Origin: Dipteronia dyeriana
Lineage: Eukaryota; Streptophyta; Magnoliopsida; Sapindales; Sapindaceae
DNA length: 64,000 bases
Direction: 5' to 3'
Assembly: GCA_032871835.1 (NCBI GenBank)
Contig: CM065303.1
Span: 58,876,597-58,940,596, forward strand
Position 1 is the stretch's first letter. Each line of letters opens with the position of its first letter. The translations under genes were made by a program, and so were the position numbers. The notes below the pieces were generated by a model that saw only the letters and a list, made by a program, of their open reading frames with translations, had not been told where the DNA came from and made no database searches. Below are positions 23,995 through 35,230 of the stretch, in pieces.

Positions 23995-25015
23995 TGATCG
24001 ATCATAAGTCTAATAGTTTCATGTTCATCTATGATAGCTCTACTTGCATGATTATCAATCTAGTATACGTAGATGATATCATTATTACCGGGAGCAACCA
24101 AATAGAGCTATCAAAGGTTATTGCATAACTCAACTTTCTGATTGCTTTGAAATATCTTGGAAATCTAAATTACTTCCCGTTATTGAGGTTAAAAGATCTG
24201 ATACCTCGATTCATCTCAGTCAATCCAAATACATTCGAGACCTTCTTAAACGTGCAAAAATGTTGGAAAGCAATCCACTGCCAACACCTATGGCATATGG
24301 TATTTCATTTTTTGCTCATGATGGTAGTCCTTTCTCAGAACCTACAACTTACAGGAGTATTATAGAGCATTACAGTATTGCACCATCACTAGACCAGACT
24401 TATGCTACCATATTAACAAACTCTGTCAGTTTATGCATTATCTCACTAAAATTCATTGGCAGTATCTCAAACGTGGTATTAAGGTACCTCAAGTTTACTA
24501 TTTACTTTGGTCTTTCATTCCAAGCCTCACTTGATCTACCTTTGAAATGTTATACTGATCCTTATTGGGCAAGTTGTCTTGATGATAGATGAAGTATGAG
24601 TTGGTATTATGTGTTTCTTAGTTCCAACATAGTGTCCTGGTCATCCTCAAAACAATATGTTGTCTCTCGTTCTAGTGCTGAATCAAAATATCGAGGATTA
24701 GCAAATGTAGTTGTAGAAGTTTGATAGATTGAATCTCATCTCTTTGAATTACAGTTTTCTTTGCTAGCTCCACCACTATTGTTATGTGATATATCAGTCC
24801 TACATATTTAGTAGCCAATCCCGTACTACATTCTCGTATTAAGCATGTTGAAATTGATTACCATTTTAAACGAGAACGAGTGATACAAAAGTCTCTCTTA
24901 GTTCAACATACAGTCGGAAGAACAATTAGCAAATATCATGACTAAGGCTCTGTCAGATATCATACACAGTATTTCATAGGTTTAAGAACCAAGCTTACAC
25001 TGATTCCAGCCCTTG
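23995..25015 (+). pseudogene. Ty1/copia reverse transcriptase and RNase H remnant
   Basis: In broken frames on the plus strand the C-terminal part of a copia Pol can be followed. It shows INLVYVDDIIITGSN with the intact YVDD catalytic box (24066-24077), then LKYLGNLNYF, then QYCTITRPDL, then HYLTKIHWQYLK. Near the end come VVSRSSAES-type text, [20 protein letters not shown] and the characteristic KYHD/TK region (about 24,830-24,950). Many stops and frameshifts are present. No LTR, primer site or gag could be found, so it is an isolated fragment. Confidence 0.78.
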
Positions 25016-25050
25016 TGAGCTTGAGGAGATGATAGAAATAATACTTAGGT

Positions 25051-25286
25051 GGTGTTTGGTTGGGTGGAATGGAATGGAAAGAAATCCATTCCATTTGTTT
25101 GGTTTGTTAAATGCTAATGGAATGAGCATTCCATTGGAATGTGGATTCCACCATTTTGGTGGAATGGGCATTCCATCCAAAAACCAATGGAATGCTCATT
25201 CCATTCCATTAACAAATTCTCTCTTCCAAAAATAACCCTCTATCTCCAACTATATTCCAAAAATATTCTCATTTCCAAAAATAACA

Positions 25287-25342
<56 letters not shown>

Positions 25343-25898
25343 CATAATATATATTATTATATATATATATTATTGTTGCATATCTTATATTATTACATAT
25401 TATATATATATATAATCATAATATATATTATTATATATATTTTATATTTTATTGTTATTATCCAAAATATATATTATATTTTCTAATTATTTATATTATA
25501 TATTATATATTATCCAAATTGAATATTATATTTTCTAATTATATAAATTATTTTATTATTATTGTATATATATACACATTATTTAATAATATAATAAATA
25601 TATATGAATATATATATATATAATAATAACATATAATATATAATATATAAATATATATTATATATTATAATATTATATATACTTTCATATTTTATTATTA
25701 TAAATGTTTTGTAATTAGGGGTATTTTGGTCAAAATACAGTTGATTCTCTTTCATTCAGGTGTTAACCAAACAAAATATTATTGATTCAGATATTGATTC
25801 TAAAGTCTTAACCAAATAAAAAATCAGTTTTTCATTCATTTCCATTCCAATTCTCATTCATATTAGCATTCCAATTTATATTCTACTATAGTAACCAA
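25051..25898. mobile_element. Small TIR element with GGAATGG-rich ends
   Basis: The left end reads GGTGTTTGGTTGGGTGGAAT and the right end, reversed, GATTGGTTACTATAGTAGAA then AAATTGGAATG, which is a diverged terminal inverted repeat. The subterminal parts are rich in GGAATG and its complement. The centre is an expanded AT microsatellite. Such elements are common non-autonomous DNA transposons in eudicots. I found no clean target-site duplication, so the superfamily is left open. Confidence 0.55.
25289..25700. repeat. AT low-complexity region with (TA)n run
   Basis: A 52-base TA run (25289-25340) leads into about 350 bases made almost only of A and T, with (TA)n and TTATAT variants. The ORF it creates encodes only Ile/Tyr repeats. 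Confidence 0.9.
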
Positions 25899-28150
25899 TC
25901 GTAAGCTTAATTATATTTTTGTTATTAAGTTGTCAGCTTTTGTTTTTACCTTATTTTCTGCCTTCTTCCATTTTTCAACGAGCCGTAGATAGTAAGCCAC
26001 GTGTAGTGCTAGTTTTCCTTTCATGTAGGGTTATGTACCTTTTTCTTCTTCTCCAACTAAGAGAATGCTATAGATGCTTAATATCATAAACAATATGCAG
26101 TTTCTCCCCTTTGTCTTTCTTTACTATTTTATTTAACTTTTCAAATCCCAACATCACCTCAAACTTTAAACCTTTTAAAGCTAATCATCTGGTAAAGTCC
26201 GGTGACGGGAAAAAAAAATTACAACAAAGCTTTTGAAAATCCACAAAACCCTAGAAAAAAATGTGCAGAATTTAAATTTAATGGATTCCGAACTTAATCA
26301 TAATTATTATAACTAGATATAACTTTCTTACATCAATTGAATAATGTGGATTTGGATTTGAGAGAGATGATAGTAGTTTCTTTATAAAAGAAACAAAGAT
26401 GCAAAATGGTGTATTGAGATGAGAGAGACGAAATGAGAGGGTTATTGGATTTGTGGTGGTAAAGGTGTTTGGATTTGTTGGTTGATTCGGGCTCCCCTTT
26501 TTCGATTTGGACTTCAATTCTGTTTGTTTCTTTTTTCGAACATATTTTTCATGATTGTCTACTCTCTTGGTTTTGACTCCCAAACTAAGGCACCAGACTT
26601 CAATGGCTCATCTGCTTTAATCTCTATAATTCATCAGCTTCTCTTATTTCTTCTCAGCCAATACCTTCCACAAGCAAGATAATTTTTTTTTAAAATTAAA
26701 AATAAAACAAGTCAATGCTGAAATTCTCATATCAATGTTCAATTTTCACATATAAAATCTGAGGCAACCATATATATGTTATGAAATCTCCAGTGGATTC
26801 TAGAATAACTTAAATATTAATACTTCAAACAAAATCAAACAACTAAAATGGAGATCCAGTAGAGAGTCAACTCCCCCAAAGAGAGAGTTGATTTCCTGGC
26901 AATTAGTTTTTTTTTTTTTGGAGATATCCTGCAGGTGAATTTTCATGGTTTCTGGCAAGTCATCTTAGATTTGAAGAGTAACCAAACTGTCTTCTTCTTC
27001 TTGGGAATGTGAGGGGAAATCAATGAAAAATATGAAAAGGACAAAATCTGTGACGGTTTTTGGAGTCAAACGGCAGTGTTTTTTCAACTGCTTAGGTATT
27101 TAAAACAGGGTAAAGGGGAAAAAAAGAAGATTAAAATACATGTTGACCATCCAATTCTAAGAAGGATACTTGTCGATTAATCCTTTAAAGTTCAGTATAG
27201 TTCAATAAAAAATGAGCTCAGTTGAAAATCTTTGTACATTTAATATATTGTCGATAACATCACTCTAAATTTAATGTTTTTGTAGGCAAAAATGCCATTG
27301 AATGAGTTGAAGCATATAACATTCAAAAGTGAGGGTTCTTTGACGTGTAAAATAGAATGATAGAGAGAGAAAGTGACAAAAAGAAGTGGGATAGTTCTGG
27401 AGATATAGAGAGAGAGTGACAGAAAGAAGAGAGAGGAGATGGATCTGGAGATAGAGAGAAAATGACGGTGGGTAGAGAGAGAAAGTTAGAAAGGGTGATA
27501 CTAAAAGAATTGGAAAAGAGAGAAAGTCATCATTCAGCAACTTTACACACTTGATGGAATTTTAAATGCTAGATACAATTTTCCATGCAAGATGGAATTT
27601 TACATGCTAGATGGAAATTTTACAAGCTAGTTATTAATGAAATTTACTCTTACTCGTTAGTTATAAATGAAATTTTGCATTTCAATTATATATTGAAATT
27701 TTACATACCGTTGTACATTTCTTGAACTTGAGACAATCGAATCCGTCAATTTCTTACTCTAATTTCTAACTTTCTCTTTATAACCTCTAAATTTCTTTCT
27801 CTTCCAATCTCTTTTTAACTTTGTCTCTCTGAATTCTAATTGGAAATCGAACTTTCTCTCTCGGCTCTCTCTAAATAATGACATATCATAACAAAACTGA
27901 AAAGCTCGAGGGTGTCAAGGTAGAGTAAAATGCATAAAGGTAATTAGGAATAAGGAGTAGGGAGAGACTTAGTGGGGGAGGGAAAGTAAAATGACGACGG
28001 GTATTTTGGTCACACTATGACTAAAGTAGGCAAGAAAAGAAGGTTATTAACATTCCACCAAATATTTTGAGTGATGTTATTGACAATAAATTTAGAGTAA
28101 TGCTATTGACACTCCAAATATTTATTTACACTCAATTTTAATATTTTCTT
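25899..28150. other. Intergenic region, no gene seen
   Basis: No supported coding frame. Between about 27,350 and 27,540 the plus strand is a purine-rich GAGAGAGAAAG run. Between about 27,740 and 27,870 it is pyrimidine-rich, and the two stretches are loosely complementary. Degenerate repeats of GCTAGATGGAATTTTACAT type lie at 27,555-27,640. Confidence 0.6.
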
Positions 28151-28159
28151 ATAAATTAT

Positions 28160-28230
28160 GAGATGAGATTGGTTTAGCTGTAAACCCCACACCTATACTA
28201 TTAGGTCGTGGGTTCGAGTTTTTTCCTTAA
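28160..28230 (+). repeat. tRNA-like SINE remnant (pol III promoter boxes)
   Basis: An A-box-like TGGTTTAGCTG (28170-28180) and a B-box-like GGTTCGAGT (28211-28219), 30 bases apart, are followed by a run of T. This is the layout of the head of a tRNA-derived SINE. A related B-box region (GATTATAGGTTCGAACGG) occurs at 41,707-41,724. Folding into a full tRNA cloverleaf is not possible, so it is not a tRNA gene. Confidence 0.45.
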
Positions 28231-28256
28231 AAAAACCCAAAATTTATGTAATATTT

Positions 28257-28260
<4 letters not shown>

Positions 28261-28304
<44 letters not shown>
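28261..28304. repeat. (AT)n microsatellite
   Basis: Forty-four bases of AT dinucleotides. Confidence 0.95.
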
Positions 28305-28306
<2 letters not shown>

Positions 28307-29427
28307 TTGTAAATGACAATTTTATCTTTGATTAAAAGGATTAAACAAAATAAAATGTTTTAAACACACTTACAAGTACTTAGAATACATAAACAGTTTC
28401 AGCTGGACTAACAAAAACCAAACAAACACTTTCCACTTCTTTTTTTTCTTTTTTTTTCTTTTTTCTTTTTATTATGAAATAGTGTATTAAACTTAACAAG
28501 TTTTACACTAAGTGTGTTTAATTTTCACACAAATTGAAATCATTTTGACCTAATATGTAAAACAATTTCAATAGGCTTATACTATTGTGGTTTTATTTAG
28601 AAAAACAAAAATGGACAAAAGGTCAAAGTGAGAAAATCTATTTTGGGTACGTATATATATTCTGTAACAAACTATCATCAAGCTCATTTTTATTGTTACT
28701 TTTGCTGAATATATGTAGTCATCCCAAGAAGCCTATATCAGACTAAATTTTATTGTTTTTATCACTGATTTGGTTTGTTTCATTTTGTTTGTTATATCTT
28801 TAAAATTATCACTTTCTTGATAATTCTAATGATTTTATGTGGATTTTTATTCACTTTGTTAAATTTAATCAAATTATAATTTATTTAAAAGAGGTAAAAA
28901 AAAAAGATTGCCGCCTAGGTGGCATCTAGATGGCACTTAGACGTTGGTCCACCGTACGACTAGCGTCTACTGGAACATTGCTTAAATTATTGCATGCAAT
29001 GTGATTCAAACTCTTTTAGCAATTAAAGAATGAGGGGATTTGCACATAAACTTTAATTTTGAGTTTTAAAAATAAGTAGATATAATAATGTTTTTGGAGA
29101 ATTGTATTTATGTAATGTTTTATACAGAAATTTTGGGTTAATTTATTGTACGTGTATAGACCGCGTCAATTTGACCATCAAGTGTCGGCAGGCAATTGAT
29201 GTTAATTAAGCTTTGTTTTACTCATTGTTTCTTGCTCTTAATTAACAGCGTAATCTTGAGCCGTCCCCTCTTTACTCGGTTACTTCGGGAGCATAAACGT
29301 TCATTTTGTTTCATATTTTTAACATTTTCTTCTATTTTGGCATCTCTGATTTCTTTCTCTTTAGAATCTGAAAAGGCCAAAATCTGCCAATTCTGTTGGG
29401 ACAAAACCTTCTGTGACCTCGTCTAAC
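28305..29427. other. Intergenic region upstream of the CASP-like gene
   Basis: No gene seen. A GC-richer patch at 28,910-28,980 (GCCGCCTAGGTGGCATCTAG) looks like a remnant of an old repeat. The last few hundred bases should include the promoter of the gene at 29,500. Confidence 0.55.
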
Positions 29428-29434
29428 TATAAAA
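29428..29434 (+). promoter_or_regulatory. TATA box of the CASP-like gene
   Basis: TATAAAA lies 66 bp before the ATG. A transcription start about 30 bp downstream (near 29,460) would give a short leader of about 40 bases. Confidence 0.7.
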
Positions 29435-29499
29435 ACACACCACCAACTTGCACCATTTACTCAAAAATAACAATAAGCAAATTCAAATATTACTCATTC

Positions 29500-30570
29500 A
29501 TGGCTTCTTCTAAGGCAGGTTTGGTATCAATTGGTTTGCTGAGGTTCATGACACTGGCTACTTTAGCTGCTTCCATTGTTGTTTTGTTCCTTGATAAATT
29601 GACTCTTAGCGACGGTAGCAAATTTACTTTCAAGGATATCCTTGCTTATAGGCAAGTGTTGCTTACCATTTTGCTTATATGCTCTCTAGCTGGCTAGTTT
29701 GATTGGTAGCATTAATTTTTGGTATCGAAATTGATTATTCTTTTCTTTAAAATTTAAAATGCAGATATGTTCTAGCTACAGCAGCTGTTGGGTTCGTTTA
29801 CACAATTATTCAAATACCTTTCGCAATATACCATGCTATTAAGGAGAAGAGGGTTTCCAAAAATCAGTTTCTCCCTGAATTTGATTTTTATGCTGATAAG
29901 GTATGTTTGTTTGTTTGTTTTGTGAGTTTGAGTTGCCCAAAAAAAAAAAGTACTGACCAGATCATATTGGTCCAATGACATGCCAATCACACTTACAAGA
30001 TGGTAGAGCTAGAAATACAAAATCAAAAAATGAAAAACTTTCAAAATATAAAAGCTCATTTCATAATTTTATAAAAACTTGGAAAATTTTTTTCAAATCC
30101 TTGGGGGTGCGGTGGCGGCGTGGCCCCTGCTGACCTCTCCGCCCCTGATCCCTCCCATAAACAAAAGGCCTCACTTCTGTTAACTATGCATGCATCAGAA
30201 TTTGAAATTTAAAAAATCATAAAAAATTAATATGTCTATAATAATTAACACTAATTAAGGTAATATTATATATGGCTGCATGCAGATGGTTGCCTTCCTC
30301 TTAGCTACAGGTGTTGGAGCTGGTTTTGGACTAACCTTCGAATTGAAGAAGTTCGTGAAAGATTTTTTAGACAGCATAAAAAATCTGGGAATTCCTGGGG
30401 TTGATGAATCGGACTCAGCGATCAACAAGTTCCTTGACAAGGCCATTTTCGCTACTGGCCTTCTCTTCCTCGGATTCCTTTGCATGGCCGTACTTTCCAT
30501 ATTTTCATCCATCAATAGAATCACCACTAACTCATCATATTCCAAGTCAAACAGGGGCTGCTTCAATTGA
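29500..30570 (+). CDS. CASP-like membrane protein, CASPL4D-type (190 aa, 3 exons)
   Basis: Exons are 29500-29651, 29765-29900 and 30286-30570. The first intron uses a GC donor (AG/GCAAGT) and normal AG acceptor; only this junction keeps the frame and restores the conserved AYRYVLAT block. The second is GT-AG. The start is the ATG at 29500, with a TATA box 66 bp upstream. The protein has four predicted membrane spans (about residues 12-31, 52-74, 97-115 and 149-172), with Arg15 at the first and Asp95 just before the third, the conserved charged pair of the CASP/MARVEL fold. The LLATGVGAGFG stretch in the third span is also typical. CASP proteins organise lignin deposition at the Casparian strip in endodermal plasma membrane. 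CASP-like members occur in other tissues, and for this clade the precise role is not settled. The second intron contains a GC-rich patch at about 30,095-30,155. The family call is firm; the subgroup is from remembered similarity. Confidence 0.9.
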
Positions 30571-31660
30571 TATATTATTAATCATTCCCAACCTTGTACC
30601 AATTTTTTTTCTACCTTTTTATATTTGAATAATAATCACCAATATATAGTCTTTTGCATGCAAATGATCAAATTATTGATCAAATGATTTTCAGTTTAAA
30701 TTGGGTTTAATTTATACATTTTAATGTCTTTAATTACTCTTTTCATTACATCTGATTGTTAGAATATATAGATTTTTGTTTCAAATTCAGAACGCCGTAT
30801 ATATCGGGTTAATAATATACGATGCACCTAACTATTGATATTCCGTTCTCACCAACTACAACTTTGTAAAAGTAGTCTAACTATATAAGCTACTCGGGTC
30901 ACTAGCTGATTAGGAAGTTATTTTCACGGTGATTGTAGAACATTAGTTTTGCACGGTATAAAATTGTCGAAGTAAACATTAATAAGTATATAATAACTTT
31001 ATATAGTATATTTATTTCATCTTTAAAATCTTTTTCTTATATATATATATATATTACTATGTTTTTTTTAGTCTTTAAATTGCTGAAAGTGTGATTCTTT
31101 TTATGATGTATATATTACTATTTTATGATAATTCTAAATTTTAAACAGTTTAATAGTTTCCATTCTAAATATTATAATTCACTTTTATTTATCATGTATT
31201 TATATATAATTATTATAAAAATATTTTACTATATTTTTATTTATAAATCTGAACTTTTTATAATATTTATAATAATATCTTTTTAACACAGACATTTTTT
31301 TTCTAAGATTTTTATATTAGGATCATATGTTATCATTGTTACGTTTGTGCCGCTTATAATATCCAACAGTGTAGACAAAACAGCACTACAGAGGTAGAAT
31401 TCCCCATAAAAATATTTAACAGATATTGAGCCTCTACCAATTATATTCTAACTATCATAGACCATAACGTAGAAGAAACTAATTAAAAACATCATATAGG
31501 TTTGTGTGTCACCAGAGTCCAGAGAATTATATCACCGATCGCAGGGCCTACCATGACATTTTATAGACGTGGGGCCGAAAAAAAATTGTTTTAGAGGGTC
31601 GAGATTGCATGCCGTACAAACTATATATACATCCTGAATTAGTATTATTTTAAAATATAA
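30571..31660. other. Downstream and intergenic DNA
   Basis: The first 100 bases should be the 3' UTR of the CASP-like gene. The rest is AT-rich without a supported gene. Confidence 0.6.
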
Positions 31661-31669
31661 TAAAATCTC

Positions 31670-32004
31670 AACCTGATATGGTAAAAAAAAAATTAGACAT
31701 TGTCAATACGACCGTCCAATTTCAGACTGTCTGTTGTACAATCTTTTTTTAGGTTGACTCAACAAACATTTAAAATTGACATTAATTTTTCATTTATTTT
31801 TAGTAAGAAAAAAAAAATAAGAAATAAAATTGAACACTTTATTAAAACAAAATGTGTTTTAGACAGAAGCATTGAAGACAAAATTTTAAGTTGATCATCT
31901 ATCAAGTCCATATTTATACCACATATAGGAAGCATGTTCCTTGACATTTTTGTCATATCAACAATAATTCATATATACAAACAATTTTTACATTGGAGAT
32001 GCTC
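31670..32004. mobile_element. Tourist-like MITE, copy A (left end missing)
   Basis: This matches copy B from the GACATTGTCAA block (31,696 against 32,141) through ACATTTAAAATTGACATTAA to the right terminus CATTGGAGATGCTC. No left terminal repeat could be found, so the copy is truncated or its left end has decayed. Confidence 0.7.
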
Positions 32005-32007
32005 TAA

Positions 32008-32442
32008 GAACATCTCCAATGCAAACGTGGCTTGTGAAAAAAAATAGATACCACGTAGGATTAATAGACATTCCGTTAAAAAATATTTCTTCAATACAGT
32101 CGTGCATATTAAACCTCAAGTTGACTTGGCAAAAACATATTAGACATTGTCAACATGACTGTTCACTTTCAGATGGTCTATTGCTTGACTCAATAAACAT
32201 TTAAAATTGACATTAATTTTTCATCTATTTTTAGTAAGGAAATAAAATAAAAATAAAAATATAAAATAAAATTGGATACATCAATAAAACAAAATGTATT
32301 GTAAACGGAAGCATTGGAGACCAAATGATAAGTTGATCGTCTATCCAGTCCATATTTATGTCACATATGAATCAAGTCTCTTGACATTGTTGTCATGTCA
32401 ACAAGAATTCATATGCAAGTCATTTTTGCAATAGAGATGCTC
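32008..32442. mobile_element. Tourist-like MITE, copy B (435 bp, complete)
   Basis: The ends are GAACATCTCCAATGCAA at left and, reversed, GAGCATCTCTATTGCAA at right, a 17-bp terminal inverted repeat with a few changes. TAA flanks both sides (32005-32007 and 32443-32445). TIR type and 3-bp TWA duplication fit PIF/Harbinger-derived Tourist elements. The left TAA is also the base triplet that follows copy A. Confidence 0.78.
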
Positions 32443-32445
32443 TAA

Positions 32446-33889
32446 ATAGTTTGTAAGTATATCCACTAATAATTATTAATTAGTTTCCTATTTTAATCTT
32501 TTATGAAAAAAAAAAGTTTTCTATTAATAATTTGATATTAAAATATATCATTTAAAACTCTTTCCATTTTTGTAAACCATAGATTCTCTTTTAAATACTA
32601 ATTTCAAATATATTTTCAATTTCTTTTAAGGAAATACAAATTGACTGCTAAGTATATATGGACAATAAATCAAAATCAACCAAAGTTTTAAATTAGTTTA
32701 TATTATTTTTATTAAAATAATAACAAAATCATTATGCATTATTTTCTCTATAATATTTGTATTTTTTCTTCTTTAAAATATACTTTAGACTTATTTTTTG
32801 TCATCAATATTAGTTATTCTTCAATTTTATCAAACACTACAAAATCAATTGAGACATCAGTCATAACACAAACTTGGCATCCCTACAACTTTTATAAATA
32901 GAAAATGGATCTCTAACCGAAAAATCCTCACATCGGATTATCGGAGTGATTTTATGGATATAAAAAAATCAAGAGGAAATGGAGAGAGTTGCTTAACATG
33001 AGGAAATAAAAAAAAATGAAGTTTTTTTGGAAGGAAACTACAGAAAGGAGAAGAAGTTTTGGAAGAAAAAGACCAATGATAGAATTACAAATAATAATAC
33101 AAATTTAAATAATAGTAAAGTTGATTAAATAATATAATAATATGTGTAGGTAGCGTGTACTTACAAAAATATAATGCAATATAGTTAAAGGATGGACATT
33201 TTTGGTATTAAATGGGTTGATTTACAAAATAGAACTTTTTTAAAAAAAAATTAATGGGTGTGTATATACAATTTTTAAATGGTGCAATTGTCATCACTCT
33301 TTAATTTATTGTCATTAGGCCTATTCTGTTAGAAATATTTCTAACCCCTTTATTTAAGGAGTTACGATATTTACACTCTTAAAAACCTATTTGTACACCC
33401 CTTTTTATATGAACACCTTATATAAAAATTTAAAAGATGAAATTTTATAAGCACACCCCACATATTATCTATTATGCCATTTCTTTTAATTTTAAAAACT
33501 TATTACAATTGAATAAAATTTAAAAATATTTAAAATAAATTTATATAATTAAAATTGTAGAACTAAAACCTAAGGATTTGGATCCTTTTTGGCCTTATCT
33601 TGTCCTCACCCTGTCTTCACATAAATCAATAAATCAATGGTATTGATTAATTCTACTTTTGGTAGAGTAAAAACATAAGAATTAATTGAAAAATAATCCA
33701 AACCATTAATTTACTATATTATATATGTGGCAATAGGTTATGAAAATGAGAACAATTGAAGTGAGAAGATGATCCATATCTAAAACCTAAACTTACAACT
33801 ACGGTAAATAGACATGCCTAAAATTATTACATAAGCTGATTTGCGGGTTTTTTTAGAAGTGGCCTTCTCTTTTCTCTAAAAAATAGAAG
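32446..33889. other. Intergenic AT-rich DNA, no gene seen
   Basis: I found no credible coding frame or structured repeat in this stretch. Confidence 0.6.
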
Positions 33890-33897
33890 GTCGGGTC

Positions 33898-34435
33898 TAA
33901 AGGTGGCAACGGTTTGGTTAAACTGGCGGTTAAAAACCGAAATCATATTTCAAAAATCGGAACCGAAAACTGAATCAGAACCGAAACCGTTGGTTTGAAA
34001 ACCGGTTAGAAACAGTTCGGTTACGATTTGCTTTCTTCAAAACTCGGGAAAATCCACCGGTTAAATCGTCGGTCGGCGGTTAGTATTTTTTTTAATTTCG
34101 ATCCAATCAGAGGCTGCCACATGGCAACCTCTTTGGAAAAAATATTGACCATTAGAGCTTATTAACGTTGATGACACGTGGCACGATTTCATTGGACAAT
34201 TTATATTATTTTTAAAAAATAAATAATACAACCAATCAGAGGCTACCACATGGCAGCCTGTATGAAAAAAAATCGGTCAAAACCGAACCGGAATCGGACG
34301 GTATCATAATCGAAACCGCCTAACCAGCAGTTTCAAAACCGATCCAAACCGGTTTGGACGACTTCGGTTACGGTTTCTCCCTTAAACCAAACTGTAACGT
34401 CAGTTTCTAACCGAACCGAACCGTGGTCACCCCTA
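33898..34435. mobile_element. hAT-like MITE with CGGTTTGGTT ends (538 bp)
   Basis: The left end is TAAAGGTGGCAACGGTTTGG; the right end reversed is TAGGGGTGACCACGGTTCGG. Long stretches of AACCG and CGGTT follow at each side, so the whole sequence can fold on itself. The flanking 8-mers match at only 4 of 8 positions (all differences transitions), so the duplication is unproven. Inside, CCAATCAGAGGCTRCCACAT occurs twice about 126 bp apart. Confidence 0.65.
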
Positions 34436-35230
34436 ACCGAGCCAGTGCCTAATTGGACTTTTTCTTTGATCAAATATCAAAGCAGATCAGCTTCTATTCT
34501 CTTTACTTTTTGATGGATGAGGACGCTGCCTCCGCCATCTTTTCCTATCTAGTATATTATTTATTTTCCAATTTCCATTTATAATATGTTGTAAGTTAGT
34601 TAACAAATCATAACAATAAAATAGTTATAAAATTTACTATATATTTTAATTAAACTATTAATAATTTAATTTAATTTAATGGTAATACTGAAATTTTAAA
34701 AATATATAAATTTAAAGTGTATAAATAATTTTAAAGGAATACAAATATCGTGGTCTTGATTAATTAAACTTATTGGGTTTAACTAATAACTAATAAGAAG
34801 CCGTTATTGACCAATTTTTTTAAAACAATCTTTGAGCCCCTTTATTTAACACATGAACTTCTTCACCTAAAACCATATCATAATATAAGAAAGTTGTTTT
34901 GTTTATAAAAACAAAAAAAAAAACAAAAAAACAAAAAAACAATTGAGCCCTTTATTTTATGGGCCCAGGACATGTGCACCTCTTGCACTGGCCCCAGGTC
35001 CCGCCTTGGCCACAAGGCCTCCAAGATACTAGTTATTGAAGAGAATGTGGTAAGGTATTAAAAAACCATGTTCTATGCACGCCCATCTCAATTCCAACGG
35101 TCAAAATTTAAAGTGCATAAGAATTCCCCAATTGTTTACTACATTAGCAAAAACCTAAATGTTCTATATATCAACTCCATACTGGCCATTAGTAAACTGG
35201 TCAATCATTTTTTTTTAACCATTACTATTT
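34436..35230. other. Intergenic DNA with short repeat remnant
   Basis: No gene seen. The GGCCCCAGGTCCCGCCTTGG patch near 34,990-35,010 is markedly GC-richer than its surroundings and may be the end of an old element. Confidence 0.5.

Noticed and set aside
25139..25486. 115-residue ORF of Ile/Tyr repeats
   Set aside because: Product of an AT microsatellite.
28160..28230. Functional tRNA gene
   Set aside because: A- and B-box-like words are present, but the sequence between and around them cannot form the tRNA arms.
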